Below are positions 32,980-42,495 of a DNA stretch of 64,000 nt, one piece after another. The first letter of the stretch is position 1. Each line of letters opens with the position of its first letter. Below the pieces are notes generated by a model. The model ran no database searches. It was not told the DNA's origin and was given only the letters and a program-made list of their open reading frames with translations. Made by a program: the position numbers and the translations under genes. The stretch covers positions 1 through 64,000 of the forward strand of contig JAAYHX010000021.1 in the NCBI GenBank assembly GCA_012735215.1, read 5' to 3'. The DNA is from Tissierellia bacterium (GTDB lineage: Bacteria > Bacillota > Clostridia > Tissierellales > Tepidimicrobiaceae).

Positions 32980-33510
32980 ATGAAAATATATACAAGGACT
33001 GGAGATAAGGGAAGTACAAGTTTATTTGATGATAAGAGAGTTCCAAAGGATCATATAAGGGTAGAAAGCTATGGAACTATTGATGAATTAATATCCTTTT
33101 TGGGTTTAGCCAAGAATTATATGGAGGATAAGGAAATATATGCATTAATTGAAAAGATACAGAATAAACTATTTACTGTGGCTACTAATTTGGCTACTGA
33201 GGATAAGTCAAAGGTTATCCACCATATTGTGGAAGAGGATATCAAATACTTAGAAGAAAATGTTGATAAATATATGGGCAAGATAGGGAATCCAAAAGGT
33301 TTCATTGTACCAGGATCAGGGAAGAAATCAGGCTATCTTCATGTGTGCAGAACTATTTGTAGGAGGGCAGAAAGAAGGATTATAACCTTAAGTTTCCAAG
33401 AAGAGATAGATCCCTTAGTGATAAAATACGTAAATAGGCTATCAGACCTAATCTATGCTGTAGCTAGATACTTGGAAGAGGAGGAAGTAGCAGTAGATTA
33501 TAAGAAATAA
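32980..33510 (+). CDS. PduO-type cob(I)alamin adenosyltransferase
   Basis: The 176-residue enzyme transfers the adenosyl group of ATP to cob(I)alamin. The ATP-binding N terminus is YTRTGDKGSTSLFDDKRV (4-21, abridged) followed by KDHIRVESYGTIDEL. The C-terminal helices contain CRTICRRAERR and 'NRLSDLIYAVAR' of PduO-type enzymes. It would make the adenosylcobalamin needed by the methylmalonyl-CoA mutase encoded at 60.8 kb. The ATG follows AAGGGGGCTGT. Confidence 0.94.
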   Translation: MKIYTRTGDKGSTSLFDDKRVPKDHIRVESYGTIDELISFLGLAKNYMEDKEIYALIEKIQNKLFTVATNLATEDKSKVIHHIVEEDIKYLEENVDKYMGKIGNPKGFIVPGSGKKSGYLHVCRTICRRAERRIITLSFQEEIDPLVIKYVNRLSDLIYAVARYLEEEEVAVDYKK

Positions 33511-33511
33511 T

Positions 33512-33540
33512 GCAGGCAATTGAGCCTGCTATTATTATAT
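33512..33540 (+). terminator. weak terminator after the adenosyltransferase gene
   Basis: A 6-bp GC-rich stem (33512-33517 with 33524-33529) and a 6-base loop, followed by TATTATTATA. Confidence 0.5.
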
Positions 33541-33672
33541 GAGGGCTTGGCTATTAGATTGAAAATTTTTTAACAATTATATAAGAGGTTACAAACCCAT
33601 AAAAAGCAGCAAAATACCACAAAATAAGAGTTTTTGCCTTATAAAATAATACTTGTAGCTTTTCGAAAAACT

Positions 33673-33701
33673 TTGTATTTTGTATATTAGTATGTTATTA
33701 T
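33673..33701 (+). promoter_or_regulatory. sigma-A type promoter of the PAS-phosphatase gene
   Basis: TTGTAT (33673-33678), a 17-base spacer and TATTAT (33696-33701), about 32 bases before the ATG. Confidence 0.45.
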
Positions 33702-33733
33702 AGAAAAAAGTACCTTTTATAAGGGTGATTGAT

Positions 33734-34876
33734 ATGTTAGAAAAGAAAGAAAGAGAATTTATGCAGAAAGGCTTATCAGAATATAGATTTTTGAATTATA
33801 ATGTACTTGAGAGCATGGTCGATTGGGTCAGACTTGTTTCCCTTGACGGAACTATAGTATATGCTAATCAAGCCATGAAGGAAGCCCTTGGATATGATAT
33901 AGTAGGCAAAAAATGCTATCAGTCTGTTGGCAAGGATACACCTTGCACCTTCTGTATATCTAAGAGGAGCATAATGTACGGGGAGATAGTACAGAAGGAG
34001 GAATTGATAAAGGGCAGATATTACTCTGTCATTAGCTCGCCAGTAAAAGATGCTGATGATAAAATTGTTGGTGCGGTTGAAGTTCTAAGAGATGTCACTA
34101 GGGAGAGAAAGCTAGAGCAACAGCTTATACAGAAGAACACAAAGATGCTCCAGGATATAAAGTTTGCTGAAAAGATTCAGAGAAAGATCTTACCTAAAAG
34201 AGGTATTTATAAAACCTTAAAGATAGACTACATGTATAAACCTTGCGAGATGCTCAGCGGTGATATGTTTGATGTTTTTTACATTGATGATGAAAACATT
34301 GGCATATACATCTGTGATGTAGTAGGTCATGGAATAACTGCTTCTATGATGACCATGTTTGTTAGACAAACCATGAGGGCTATTAGGGAAAGTATAAAAA
34401 GTCCCTCTAAGGCTTTAACAGAACTTCAAAGAAGATTTAGCTCTTTAGGCTTAGGAGCAGACAAGTACTTTACTATTTTCTATGCCATATTCAATATTAA
34501 AAGCAATACTTTCAAATATGCTAATGCTGGTCATAATTGTATGCCCATCAAATATAATTCTAATAGAGTAGAATTCTTAGATATGAGAGGCCTTCCCATT
34601 TCCCTAATATTTAATAGAATAAGCTATGAAGAGAAGGAAATAAGATTATCAAAAGGGGATAAGGTATTATTCTTTACCGATGGAATCACAGAGGTAAGGG
34701 ATAGAGAAGGAAATGAGTTTGGGGTTGACAGGATAATTGACATAATAAAGACTAATGATATAAATGTGTTGAATAAGATTGTAAATCATGTGGAAGAGTA
34801 TAGATGGGGAGAACAAGTAGATGATTATGCACTGCTTCTTATGGAAGTAATAGATGGACAAAAGCTTAGAATGTAA
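33734..34876 (+). CDS. PAS domain / SpoIIE-type PP2C phosphatase
   Basis: The 380-residue protein has a PAS domain (about 15-125; 'DGTIVYANQAMKEALGYDIVGKKCYQSVG', then 'TPCTFCISKRS' with a CTFC pair) and a short coiled linker ('LEQQLIQKNTKMLQDIKFAEKIQRKILPK'). The C-terminal SpoIIE/RsbU phosphatase domain (about 165-375) has GDMFDVFYID, YICDVVGHG and FTDGITEVRD, which carry the metal-binding Asp residues. Such enzymes dephosphorylate anti-anti-sigma-type proteins. ATG 33734 has AAGGGTGAT eight bases upstream; GTG 33725 overlaps that site. The CTFC pair in PAS hints at redox or metal sensing. Confidence 0.92.
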   Translation: MLEKKEREFMQKGLSEYRFLNYNVLESMVDWVRLVSLDGTIVYANQAMKEALGYDIVGKKCYQSVGKDTPCTFCISKRSIMYGEIVQKEELIKGRYYSVISSPVKDADDKIVGAVEVLRDVTRERKLEQQLIQKNTKMLQDIKFAEKIQRKILPKRGIYKTLKIDYMYKPCEMLSGDMFDVFYIDDENIGIYICDVVGHGITASMMTMFVRQTMRAIRESIKSPSKALTELQRRFSSLGLGADKYFTIFYAIFNIKSNTFKYANAGHNCMPIKYNSNRVEFLDMRGLPISLIFNRISYEEKEIRLSKGDKVLFFTDGITEVRDREGNEFGVDRIIDIIKTNDINVLNKIVNHVEEYRWGEQVDDYALLLMEVIDGQKLRM

Positions 34877-34893
34877 TTCTAAGCTTCTTTTTT
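34862..34893 (+). terminator. terminator overlapping the phosphatase stop codon
   Basis: A perfect 11-bp stem (34862-34872 with 34876-34886) and a GTA loop, then CTTTTTT. Confidence 0.85.
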
Positions 34894-34917
34894 CAGAATG
34901 GTTTATGGAGGGATTAA

Positions 34918-36219
34918 ATGGGCAAGATCACCTTGGATTATTCTAGAACCTTTATTTCAGATGAGGAAATTGAAAGTTTAGTACCCTTTGCAAGAACTGC
35001 CCATGATATGCTTCATAAGGGCTATGGAGCAGGCAGTGATTTTACTGGCTGGCTTCAACTACCTCAAAAAATCAGGAAAGAGGAAGTAGAAAGGATAAAG
35101 AAGGCTGCCGTGGATATTAAGGAGAGTTCAGATGCCCTAGTAGTTATAGGGGTTGGTGGTTCCTACTTAGGTTCAAGGGCCTGTATAGAGGCACTTAATC
35201 ACAATTTTTATAATCAGCTGCCAATAGATAAGAGAAGAGGAACTGAAATATATTTTGTAGGAAACAATCTGAGCAGTTCTTACATATCAGATCTTATGGA
35301 TATATTGGAGAATAAAGATATCAGTATTAATGTTATATCCAAGTCCGGGGCTACACTAGAGCCTGCCGTGGCCTTTAGGATATTTAAGAATTATATGGAG
35401 GCCAAGTACGGTAAAGATAATGGGAAGAAGAGGATATATGTTACAACTGATGAACACAAGGGAGCCTTAAGAAAGTTAAGCCAGGAGGAAGGCTATGCCA
35501 CTTTTGCTATTCCTGATGATATTGGAGGCAGATATTCGGTATTGACTGCTGTAGGGCTGCTGCCCATTGCAGTTGCAGGTCTAGATTTAGACGGGTTTAT
35601 ATCTGGCTTTAGAGATGGATTAGAAGACTACTCAAGGGATGTCCAAGATAATATATGTTATAAATATGCCATGGTAAGGAACATCCTCTATAGTAGGGGG
35701 AAGGAAATAGAGATTCTTGTTACCTATGAACCCAATCTCAAATATTTAGCAGAATGGTGGAAACAGCTATTTGGTGAAAGTGAAGGAAAGGATGGGAAAG
35801 GAATCTATCCCTCCTCTGTCAACTTTACTACTGACCTGCATTCCTTAGGCCAGCTGATTCAGGATGGAAAAAGGAATATATTTGAAACCACTATTAATAT
35901 TATAAAGCCAAGGAGGGATTTAGAAATACAAAGACTGGCTGATGATATAGATGGGTTAAACTTCATGGCCGGGAAAACAGTAAATTATGTCAATCAAAAA
36001 GCCTTTGAAGGAACTGTAAAAGCTCATACTAAGGGGCAAGTGCCTAATCTGATAATTAATCTATCTGAGATGAATGAATACTATCTGGGCAAGTTGATGT
36101 ATTTCTTTGAGAAGGCTTGTGCCATTAGTGGATATTTACTAGGAGTTAATCCCTTTAATCAGCCAGGAGTAGAAGAATATAAAAAGAATATGTATCAATT
36201 GCTGGGTAGGCCTAATTAA
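34918..36219 (+). CDS. pgi: glucose-6-phosphate isomerase
   Basis: The 433-residue cytosolic glycolytic enzyme interconverts glucose-6-phosphate and fructose-6-phosphate. The sugar-phosphate-binding region has [13 protein letters not shown] (about 77-89) and SKSGATLEP (about 140-148). The signature [14 protein letters not shown] is near 202-215, and the C-terminal signature with the catalytic Lys lies in '[16 protein letters not shown]'. The length matches the Bacillus-type enzyme. ATG 34918 follows GGAGGGATTAA. The phosphatase terminator lies just upstream, so it needs read-through or a promoter at about 34880-34915. Confidence 0.96.
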   Translation: MGKITLDYSRTFISDEEIESLVPFARTAHDMLHKGYGAGSDFTGWLQLPQKIRKEEVERIKKAAVDIKESSDALVVIGVGGSYLGSRACIEALNHNFYNQLPIDKRRGTEIYFVGNNLSSSYISDLMDILENKDISINVISKSGATLEPAVAFRIFKNYMEAKYGKDNGKKRIYVTTDEHKGALRKLSQEEGYATFAIPDDIGGRYSVLTAVGLLPIAVAGLDLDGFISGFRDGLEDYSRDVQDNICYKYAMVRNILYSRGKEIEILVTYEPNLKYLAEWWKQLFGESEGKDGKGIYPSSVNFTTDLHSLGQLIQDGKRNIFETTINIIKPRRDLEIQRLADDIDGLNFMAGKTVNYVNQKAFEGTVKAHTKGQVPNLIINLSEMNEYYLGKLMYFFEKACAISGYLLGVNPFNQPGVEEYKKNMYQLLGRPN

Positions 36220-36340
36220 TACATAAGCCGGTTATATAACTTTTCCTTTGACTAGTTCAAGGGGAAAGTTATTTTTATATAAACAGAATAATTGGTAAAA
36301 CTATATTTAGACAATGCTAACAGAGGGTGAAGTTAGACTT

Positions 36341-37336
36341 ATGAGAACATTTTGGAAGGTCTTTTCTATAGCCTTTGTTTTCTTTTTAATTGCAATTGCT
36401 TTAGGTTCCTATTCCTATTTGGTAACTGAAGGGGGGCACAATCATAAACTGGACATGGTTGGGCAAGAGGAAGGTGAAGAAGTTGACAGTCCTGACCAAG
36501 AAAGTCAATTGGAAGAAGAAGAGGAAGCTATTGAAGAAGAGAAAAGCACTTTTTCCTCATTAAAGGAAGCTTTTGAGGAGAGCAAGAGGATCAATATGGT
36601 CATAATGGGGCTGGAGGATGTGAGAACAGATGTCATTATTTTTTTATCCTTTGATTTAAACAAGAAAGATGTTTATGCTATTTCAATTCCAAGGGATACC
36701 TATATATACAGAAAGGGATATGAATTAGCAGAACAGAGAAAAATTAATGCAGTATACGAAAGTCATGGGGCCGATGGGATGAAACAAACAGTATCCTATA
36801 TTTTTGAGGAAGCCCCCATCCACCATTATGTTGTACTCAATTATGAAGGGGTAAAAAAGATTGTAGATTCCTTGGGAGGGGTAGAGGTAGTTGTGCCTTT
36901 TAATATGAAGTATCAGGATCTTTCAGCAGATCCTCCTTTGCGTATTGATTTGAAGGCTGGTAAACAGGTGTTGGATGGGGATAAGGCCCTGCAGTTTTTA
37001 AGATATAGAAAAGGATATGTAGAAGGGGATCTGGGCAGGATAAAAGCCCAACAGGAATTTATAAAGTCCTTTATAAAGAAGGCCTTATCCTTCCGTCTGC
37101 CAACGGTAATAAAGAATATATATGAATATGTAGAGACGGATATAAGTTTGTTTGAAGCCCTTTATTATGCGACTAAAATGATAAACATAAGAGCAGAAGA
37201 TATTAAGCTCAGTACCCTACCTGGGCAAGCTGAATTTAGGAAGTATGGGGGAAGACTCCTGTCATATTATATATTCAATAACCAGGAAACTAAGCGACTG
37301 ATAGAAGAAATATATAATGTGGAAGCAAAAAAATAA
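36341..37336 (+). CDS. LytR-CpsA-Psr (LCP) family protein
   Basis: The 331-residue membrane-anchored protein has one N-terminal membrane segment (about 5-27) and an acidic linker rich in Glu (about 40-75). The extracellular LCP domain shows 'MGLEDVRTDVIIFLSFDLNKKDVYAISIPRDTY' with the conserved R-D, 'KINAVYESHGADG', and 'ALQFLRYRKGYVEGDLGRIKAQQEF'. LCP proteins attach wall teichoic acids or other glycopolymers to peptidoglycan. ATG 36341 fits the AGAGGGTGA site better than ATG 36314, which has none. Confidence 0.92.
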   Translation: MRTFWKVFSIAFVFFLIAIALGSYSYLVTEGGHNHKLDMVGQEEGEEVDSPDQESQLEEEEEAIEEEKSTFSSLKEAFEESKRINMVIMGLEDVRTDVIIFLSFDLNKKDVYAISIPRDTYIYRKGYELAEQRKINAVYESHGADGMKQTVSYIFEEAPIHHYVVLNYEGVKKIVDSLGGVEVVVPFNMKYQDLSADPPLRIDLKAGKQVLDGDKALQFLRYRKGYVEGDLGRIKAQQEFIKSFIKKALSFRLPTVIKNIYEYVETDISLFEALYYATKMINIRAEDIKLSTLPGQAEFRKYGGRLLSYYIFNNQETKRLIEEIYNVEAKK

Positions 37337-37374
37337 TTTAACCCCTGCTAGAGGGGTTAAATTGCTTCTTTTTT
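37335..37374. terminator. bidirectional terminator, LCP gene / murC
   Basis: A perfect 11-bp stem (37335-37345 with 37353-37363) and a 7-base loop. T-rich tracts follow on both strands. It overlaps the murC stop codon. Confidence 0.85.
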
Positions 37375-38757
37375 ATCTGAATTTAGGAGTTTTTCTCCTA
37401 TACGATATACATTTCCTGCTCCCATAGTAACCACTACGTCGCCCTTTTGAGCATTGTTTAAAATGAAATCCTCTATGTTCTCGAAGGAGGAGATATATTT
37501 TGCATCTACTCCCTTATCTACTAGGGCTTTTACCAAATCCCTTGAGTGGACCAGACCATTATCCTTCTCCCTAGCTGCATATATATCCGGGATGATTACC
37601 TTGTCTGCATCAGAAAAGGAGTTTGCAAATTCATTTAGCATCATCTTTGTTCTAGTGTAAGTATGAGGTTGGAATATACACCAGATCTTATTTTCTGTTG
37701 TATTTCTCAGTGCAGTTAAGGATGCTCTTATCTCAGTTGGGTGATGTGCATAATCATCTATTATTCTTATGCCATTTATATATCCTTTAAATTCTAGTCT
37801 TCTATGGGTTCCCTTAAAGGTTTCCAAACTATTTACTATTGTTTCTAAAGGTATACCTAGTAGGTCTGCAGCAGCAATACTAGCCAGTGCATTATAGATG
37901 TTGTGAACTCCCATTACATTTAGCTTAACAGGAAATAGGGATTCACATCTTTTATTGACCATAAATGCAGGATATCCTTTAGCATCAAAGGAAATATTTT
38001 CGGCAGAATAATCAGCCTTATTATTAATTCCAAAGGTAATAACCTGTGCATTAGTATTTTCAATAACTCTTTTTGCATTTTTGTCATCTACATTGATTAT
38101 TAAATGACCATTAGCCATTACATTATTAGAATATCTGATAAATGTGTCTACTATGTGATCAATATTTTTATAGTAGTCCAAGTGTTCTTCTTCCATATTT
38201 AGTATAATAGCTATATTTGGAAAGAACTTTAAAATATTACCCTTATATTCGCAGGCTTCTGTAATTAGAATATCTCTGCTCCCTAATTTTACATTACCAC
38301 CAATTTCATCCAGCTGGCCTCCAAGTAGTATTGTAGGCTCCTCATCGGAATGGTTTAAAATAGTAGCTATCATACTAGTTGTAGTTGTTTTGCCATGAGT
38401 TCCAGAAACTGCAATGGAGTTTTTATAGTTTTTCATTAATGCTCCAAGGAAAGTTGCCCTATCAATTGTGGTAATATTTCTATTGATAGCTTCTAAAAGT
38501 TCTTCATTGTCCATTGAAATGGCATCGGTATATACTACCAGATCAGCATCCTTAATGTTGTCCTTGCTATGGCCTATGTATATATCAATTCCTAAAGACT
38601 TCAACCTATCTACTAATTGGCTATTGTTCATGTCGGAACCGGAAACCTTATATCCTTGTGCTACTAGGATTTCTGCTAAACCACTCATGCTAACTCCGCC
38701 AATTCCAATAAAGTGTATGTGGTTATATTTATAATCATCTATAGAAAATGTAAACAT
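37357..38757 (-). CDS. murC: UDP-N-acetylmuramate--L-alanine ligase
   Basis: This 466-residue cytoplasmic ligase adds L-Ala to UDP-MurNAc in peptidoglycan synthesis. The N-terminal Rossmann motif is HFIGIGGVSMSGLAEIL, the ATP P-loop is SGTHGKTTTTSM, and the catalytic region is TEACEYKGN. The MurC-specific HHPTEI (in DDYAHHPTEIRA) sits in the C-terminal third. ATG 38757 (MFTFSIDDYKY) has AGGAGGTAA upstream; an ATG 18 codons earlier lacks one. It is divergent from spoVG. Confidence 0.95.
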   Translation of the reverse strand: MFTFSIDDYKYNHIHFIGIGGVSMSGLAEILVAQGYKVSGSDMNNSQLVDRLKSLGIDIYIGHSKDNIKDADLVVYTDAISMDNEELLEAINRNITTIDRATFLGALMKNYKNSIAVSGTHGKTTTTSMIATILNHSDEEPTILLGGQLDEIGGNVKLGSRDILITEACEYKGNILKFFPNIAIILNMEEEHLDYYKNIDHIVDTFIRYSNNVMANGHLIINVDDKNAKRVIENTNAQVITFGINNKADYSAENISFDAKGYPAFMVNKRCESLFPVKLNVMGVHNIYNALASIAAADLLGIPLETIVNSLETFKGTHRRLEFKGYINGIRIIDDYAHHPTEIRASLTALRNTTENKIWCIFQPHTYTRTKMMLNEFANSFSDADKVIIPDIYAAREKDNGLVHSRDLVKALVDKGVDAKYISSFENIEDFILNNAQKGDVVVTMGAGNVYRIGEKLLNSDKKEAI

Positions 38758-39097
38758 ATATTTACCTCCTGTGTTTTCTGATTCAAGACCTTCCTTCAAT
38801 ATTATTACCAATCTATATCAATATTATCTTATTCAAAACCATGTTTTTTATCACTAACTGATTATATCATATTATTAATAATACAAAAAGGCAAGAGATT
38901 GATTTTTTACTGTTTTGTAAATAATATATAAACTGGAAAATTTATGAACTATACTATGGTAATAATAATTTATTATGGTAAATATGCAAAAAAGCATAAT
39001 ACTTTCATAAAATAAGAAGGATTTTTTAAAAATTTATAGAATATAAAAAATATTTAGCAAATCTATTTTGGACTTCTAGGAAGGTGGTGAATTGTCA
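38758..39097. other. AT-rich divergent region between murC and spoVG
   Basis: About 340 bases without a gene. From about 38860 to 39010 the DNA is extremely A+T-rich with A/T runs, resembling the AT box upstream of Bacillus spoVG that acts as an UP-type element. A sigma-H-type promoter at 39016-39042 is listed separately. The murC promoter must lie in the left part. Confidence 0.55.
39016..39042 (+). promoter_or_regulatory. sigma-H type promoter of spoVG
   Basis: GAAGGATTT (39016-39024), 11 bases, then ATAGAAT (39036-39042). It fits the Bacillus sigma-H consensus RnAGGAwWW-N11/12-RnnGAAT at every defined position. B. subtilis spoVG is the classical sigma-H gene. Confidence 0.85.
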
Positions 39098-39364
39098 GTG
39101 CAAGTTACTGATGTAAGGATTAGAAAGATTACCGATGAAGGGAAGATGAAGGCAATAGTTTCAGTTACTTTGGATGGAGAGTTTGTAGTACATGATATTA
39201 AAATAATCGATGGACAAAATGGCTTATTCATAGCTATGCCTAGCAGGAGGATGTCTGACGGAGAATTTCGTGATATAGCCCATCCTATTAACGCTGAAAC
39301 TAGGAAGAAAATTCAGGACGCAATATTTGAAGAATATGAAAAGGTATTATTGGCAAGTAATTAA
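39098..39364 (+). CDS. spoVG: septation/sporulation regulator SpoVG
   Basis: The 88-residue nucleic-acid-binding protein closely matches Spo[12 protein letters not shown], '[38 protein letters not shown]' and '[13 protein letters not shown]'. SpoVG binds DNA or RNA and influences septation and many other genes. GTG 39098 gives the canonical M-Q-V-T-D-V start; TTG 39092, two codons earlier and nearer the AAGGTGGTGA site, is possible. It is the first gene of the Bacillus-like block. Confidence 0.95.
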   Translation: MQVTDVRIRKITDEGKMKAIVSVTLDGEFVVHDIKIIDGQNGLFIAMPSRRMSDGEFRDIAHPINAETRKKIQDAIFEEYEKVLLASN

Positions 39365-39384
39365 GGACCGCAAGGTCCTTTTTA
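39363..39384 (+). terminator. terminator after spoVG
   Basis: A 7-bp stem (39363-39369 with 39374-39380) with a GCAA loop, followed by TTTTTACTTTT. Confidence 0.8.
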
Positions 39385-39505
39385 CTTTTCCCTTGAAAGG
39401 GGTTAAAATAATATTATAATTAAATTGAGAATTTTTCTTATTGGACATATGATGCAAATAGGTTAAAATATAATTTGGTAGATAAATATAAAAGAGGTGT
39501 TCATA

Positions 39506-40891
39506 ATGGATGTATCTATAATTTTAGCAGCTGGAGAAGGTACTAGAATGAAGTCCCATACTCCTAAGGTGCTACATAGGATATGTGGAAGACCATTGTT
39601 AGAGTATGTAATTGAAGCTAGTAAGAATGCAGGTATAAAGGAAAACTATGTTGTAGTAGGTCATGGCGGTGACACAGTTAAGGAGCATTTTAAAGATACT
39701 GATGTGATATTTAGAAACCAGCCTATAGGGGATCAATATCCTTATGGAACAGGTTATGCGGTTATGCAGGCAATTGATAGTATAAGAGACGATATAAATG
39801 TGATAATATTGTACGGAGATACACCTTTGATAACTGATGAAACAATTAAAGAATTTATGGACTATCATAAGAAGATGGGAAACCATGCCACAGTACTAAC
39901 TGCTTATGTTGATGATCCTACAGGTTATGGTAGAATCATTAGGGATAAGGATGATAAGATCTTGAAAATTGTAGAGCATAAGGATGCCAATGAGGAAGAA
40001 ATCAAGGTAAAGGAAATCAATTCTGGCATGTACTGTTTTAAAGGGCAACAGTTGAAATACGCTCTTGGGAAGATTGATAATAATAATTCTCAAGGGGAAT
40101 ATTATATAACCGATGTGATAAAAATCCTAAAGGAAGAAGGCTATAGGGTAGATGCATACAGGATTGAAGATGCAACTGAAATCTATGGTGTAAATTCCAG
40201 GGTACAATTAGCCTTTTGTGATAGGGTAATGAGAAACAGAATAAATCATTCCCATATGGAAAATGGAGTTACCATAATTAACCCAGAAAATACATATATA
40301 GATCCTGGCGTTAAGATTGGAAGAGATAGTATAATTTATCCTGGCGTATTTTTAAAAGGGAAGACGGTTATTGGGGAAAATTGCATAATCAGAGAAAATA
40401 CAGTCATTGAAGATAGTAGGGTTGCCAATAGTGTAGAGATAATCTCTTCTACTATAGAGGAAAGCACCATAGAGGAAGGTTGTAAAATTGGACCATATGC
40501 CCACTTGCGACCAAACAGTCACTTAGGCAAAAATCTAAAAATAGGAAATTTTGTAGAGGTTAAAAATTCTACTATAGATGATAATTCAAAGGCAGGCCAT
40601 TTAGCCTATATTGGAGATGCAGATGTGGGTAAGAATGTAAATATAGGATGTGGAGTTGTATTTGTAAACTATGATGGCTGTAACAAACATAGAACAACCG
40701 TTGAGGATAATGCATTTATAGGCAGCAATTCTAATCTGGTAGCACCTGTAGTTGTTAAAGAAAAGGGATATGTAGCTGCTGGTTCTACCATAACGGAAGA
40801 AGTCAGTGCAAATTCTTTGGCTATCGCTCGTGCAAGACAAGTTAATAAAGAGGGATGGGTAAACAAAAAGAATTTTAAGAAGGACAAATAA
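39506..40891 (+). CDS. glmU: bifunctional GlmU (N-acetylglucosamine-1-P uridyltransferase / glucosamine-1-P acetyltransferase)
   Basis: The 461-residue enzyme makes UDP-GlcNAc for wall synthesis. The N-terminal pyrophosphorylase has [18 protein letters not shown] (7-24, abridged) and '[10 protein letters not shown]'. The C-terminal left-handed beta-helix from about 250 has hexapeptide repeats and '[20 protein letters not shown]' with the acetyl-transfer His region. ATG 39506 has AGAGGTG seven bases upstream; GTG 39497 lies within that site. It is in an operon with prs (19-base gap). Confidence 0.97.
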   Translation: MDVSIILAAGEGTRMKSHTPKVLHRICGRPLLEYVIEASKNAGIKENYVVVGHGGDTVKEHFKDTDVIFRNQPIGDQYPYGTGYAVMQAIDSIRDDINVIILYGDTPLITDETIKEFMDYHKKMGNHATVLTAYVDDPTGYGRIIRDKDDKILKIVEHKDANEEEIKVKEINSGMYCFKGQQLKYALGKIDNNNSQGEYYITDVIKILKEEGYRVDAYRIEDATEIYGVNSRVQLAFCDRVMRNRINHSHMENGVTIINPENTYIDPGVKIGRDSIIYPGVFLKGKTVIGENCIIRENTVIEDSRVANSVEIISSTIEESTIEEGCKIGPYAHLRPNSHLGKNLKIGNFVEVKNSTIDDNSKAGHLAYIGDADVGKNVNIGCGVVFVNYDGCNKHRTTVEDNAFIGSNSNLVAPVVVKEKGYVAAGSTITEEVSANSLAIARARQVNKEGWVNKKNFKKDK

Positions 40892-40910
40892 ACAAATAGG
40901 AGGAATTAAG

Positions 40911-41855
40911 GTGTTAGATAAAGGTCAAATTAAACTGTTTTCTGGGAATGCCCACAGAAAGCTAGCTGAAGCAATATGTAAGGAGCTAAATGTTCCTTGT
41001 GGCAACTGTGAAGTTGGAAAGTTTAGTGATGGAGAAGTTTTTGTAAATATTGCAGAAACTGTAAGGGGTTGCGATGTATTTATAATTCAACCTACATCTA
41101 CTCCAGTGAATGATAATTTGATGGAAACTCTAATACTTATAGATGCTTTAAAGAGAGCTTCTGCTGGGAGAATTAGTGCAGTAATACCATATTATGGTTA
41201 TGCTAGACAGGATAGAAAGACTAAAGCTAGAGAGCCAATTACTGCTAAGCTAGTTGCTAACCTTTTAACTCAGGCTGGTGCAGACAGGGTAGTAAGTATG
41301 GACTTACATGCAGGTCAAATACAGGGATATTTTGATATTCCCGTGGATCACCTATCAGGGGTACCAATTTTAGCAAACCATTTTAAGGATTTAATAGGGG
41401 AAGAAACTGTTGTTGTATCACCTGACATAGGAGGAGTAGTTAGGGCTAGAAATTTTGCTAATATATTAGACTTGCCTATAGCTATTATCGAGAAGAGAAG
41501 ACCAAAAGCTAATGTTTCTGAAGTTATGAATGTAATAGGGGATATCCAAGATAAAAATGTTATCCTAGTAGATGATATAGTAGATACAGCAGGTACTATT
41601 ACTAAAGCAGCTGAAGTGTTAAAGGACTTTGGGGCTAAAAGGGTATATGCTTGTGCTACCCACGCAGTTTTATCTGGTCCAGCTATTGAGAGAATAGAAA
41701 ATTCAGTTATAGAGAAATTTGTAGTTACAGATACTATACCATTAACGGATGAAAAGAAGATTGACAAGATAGAGGTTGTAAGTGTGGCCCCAATCTTTGC
41801 AGAGGCTATTAGAAGGATTCACCTTAATGAATCTGTGAGCATACTTTTCGATTAA
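40911..41855 (+). CDS. prs: ribose-phosphate pyrophosphokinase
   Basis: The 314-residue enzyme makes PRPP from ribose-5-phosphate and ATP for nucleotide, His and Trp synthesis. It has the Mg/ATP motif [22 protein letters not shown] (about 124-145, abridged) and the PRPP-binding loop [13 protein letters not shown] (about 218-230). '[10 protein letters not shown]' is the flexible ATP-binding segment. GTG 40911 follows GGAGGAATT. It lies between glmU and pth as in Bacillus, but ctc (rplY-like), present between prs and pth in B. subtilis, is absent. Confidence 0.97.
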   Translation: MLDKGQIKLFSGNAHRKLAEAICKELNVPCGNCEVGKFSDGEVFVNIAETVRGCDVFIIQPTSTPVNDNLMETLILIDALKRASAGRISAVIPYYGYARQDRKTKAREPITAKLVANLLTQAGADRVVSMDLHAGQIQGYFDIPVDHLSGVPILANHFKDLIGEETVVVSPDIGGVVRARNFANILDLPIAIIEKRRPKANVSEVMNVIGDIQDKNVILVDDIVDTAGTITKAAEVLKDFGAKRVYACATHAVLSGPAIERIENSVIEKFVVTDTIPLTDEKKIDKIEVVSVAPIFAEAIRRIHLNESVSILFD

Positions 41856-41872
41856 TATAGGGAAGTGATAAA

Positions 41873-42454
41873 TTGTTTGTAGTTGTAGGGCTGGGAAATC
41901 CTGGCAGAAACTATGAAGGAACTAGACACAATGTTGGTTTTGATACCATAGATTTATTGGCTAGTAGGAATAATATAAAGATAAATAAAATTAAATTCAA
42001 ATCCGTTTATGGAGAAGGCACAATTGGGAATAATAAGGTTATACTCTTAAAACCTCAAACCTATATGAACAATAGTGGCATGGCAGTATTGGATATTTAC
42101 AACTTCTATAAGCTGCCAGTGGACAATATAATAGTTGTGTTAGATGATGTGGATATAGAATTTGCTACTATTAGGATAAGGGCTAAGGGCAGTGCAGGCT
42201 CTCACAACGGCATGAAATCAATTATATACCATTTACAATCAGATAATTTCCCAAGGGTAAAGATTGGAATTGGGAAAAAACACGAAGGGCAGGATTTGGC
42301 GGATTTTGTATTGAGTAGATTTAATAGAGATGAGAGAGAGAGGATAGATTTAGCCATAGAGAAAGCTGCACTAGCTGTGGAGGCTATTATAAGAGATGGG
42401 ACTGAGAAAGCTATGAACCAATTTAATTCAAAGGGGAAGAAAGCCCAGGAGTAG
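41873..42454 (+). CDS. pth: peptidyl-tRNA hydrolase
   Basis: The 193-residue enzyme recycles peptidyl-tRNA. Motifs are GLGNPGRNYEGTRHNVGF (abridged; catalytic His in RHNVG), 'LLKPQTYMNNSG' and 'SAGSHNGMKSI' with 'FPRVKIGIG'. TTG 41873 is used, with GGAAGTGAT just upstream; there is no in-frame ATG nearby. It is 17 bases after prs. The Bacillus equivalent is spoVC, needed in sporulation. Confidence 0.96.
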   Translation: MFVVVGLGNPGRNYEGTRHNVGFDTIDLLASRNNIKINKIKFKSVYGEGTIGNNKVILLKPQTYMNNSGMAVLDIYNFYKLPVDNIIVVLDDVDIEFATIRIRAKGSAGSHNGMKSIIYHLQSDNFPRVKIGIGKKHEGQDLADFVLSRFNRDERERIDLAIEKAALAVEAIIRDGTEKAMNQFNSKGKKAQE

Positions 42455-42466
42455 ACTCCTGGGCTT
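42441..42466 (+). terminator. GC-rich hairpin overlapping the pth stop codon
   Basis: A perfect 11-bp stem (42441-42451 with 42456-42466) with a 4-base loop. No U-tract follows, so it may be an RNA-stability or partial attenuation structure rather than a full terminator before mfd. Confidence 0.4.
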
Positions 42467-42495
42467 AAGGTTCTTATTTAAGGAGAGTCGGTAAA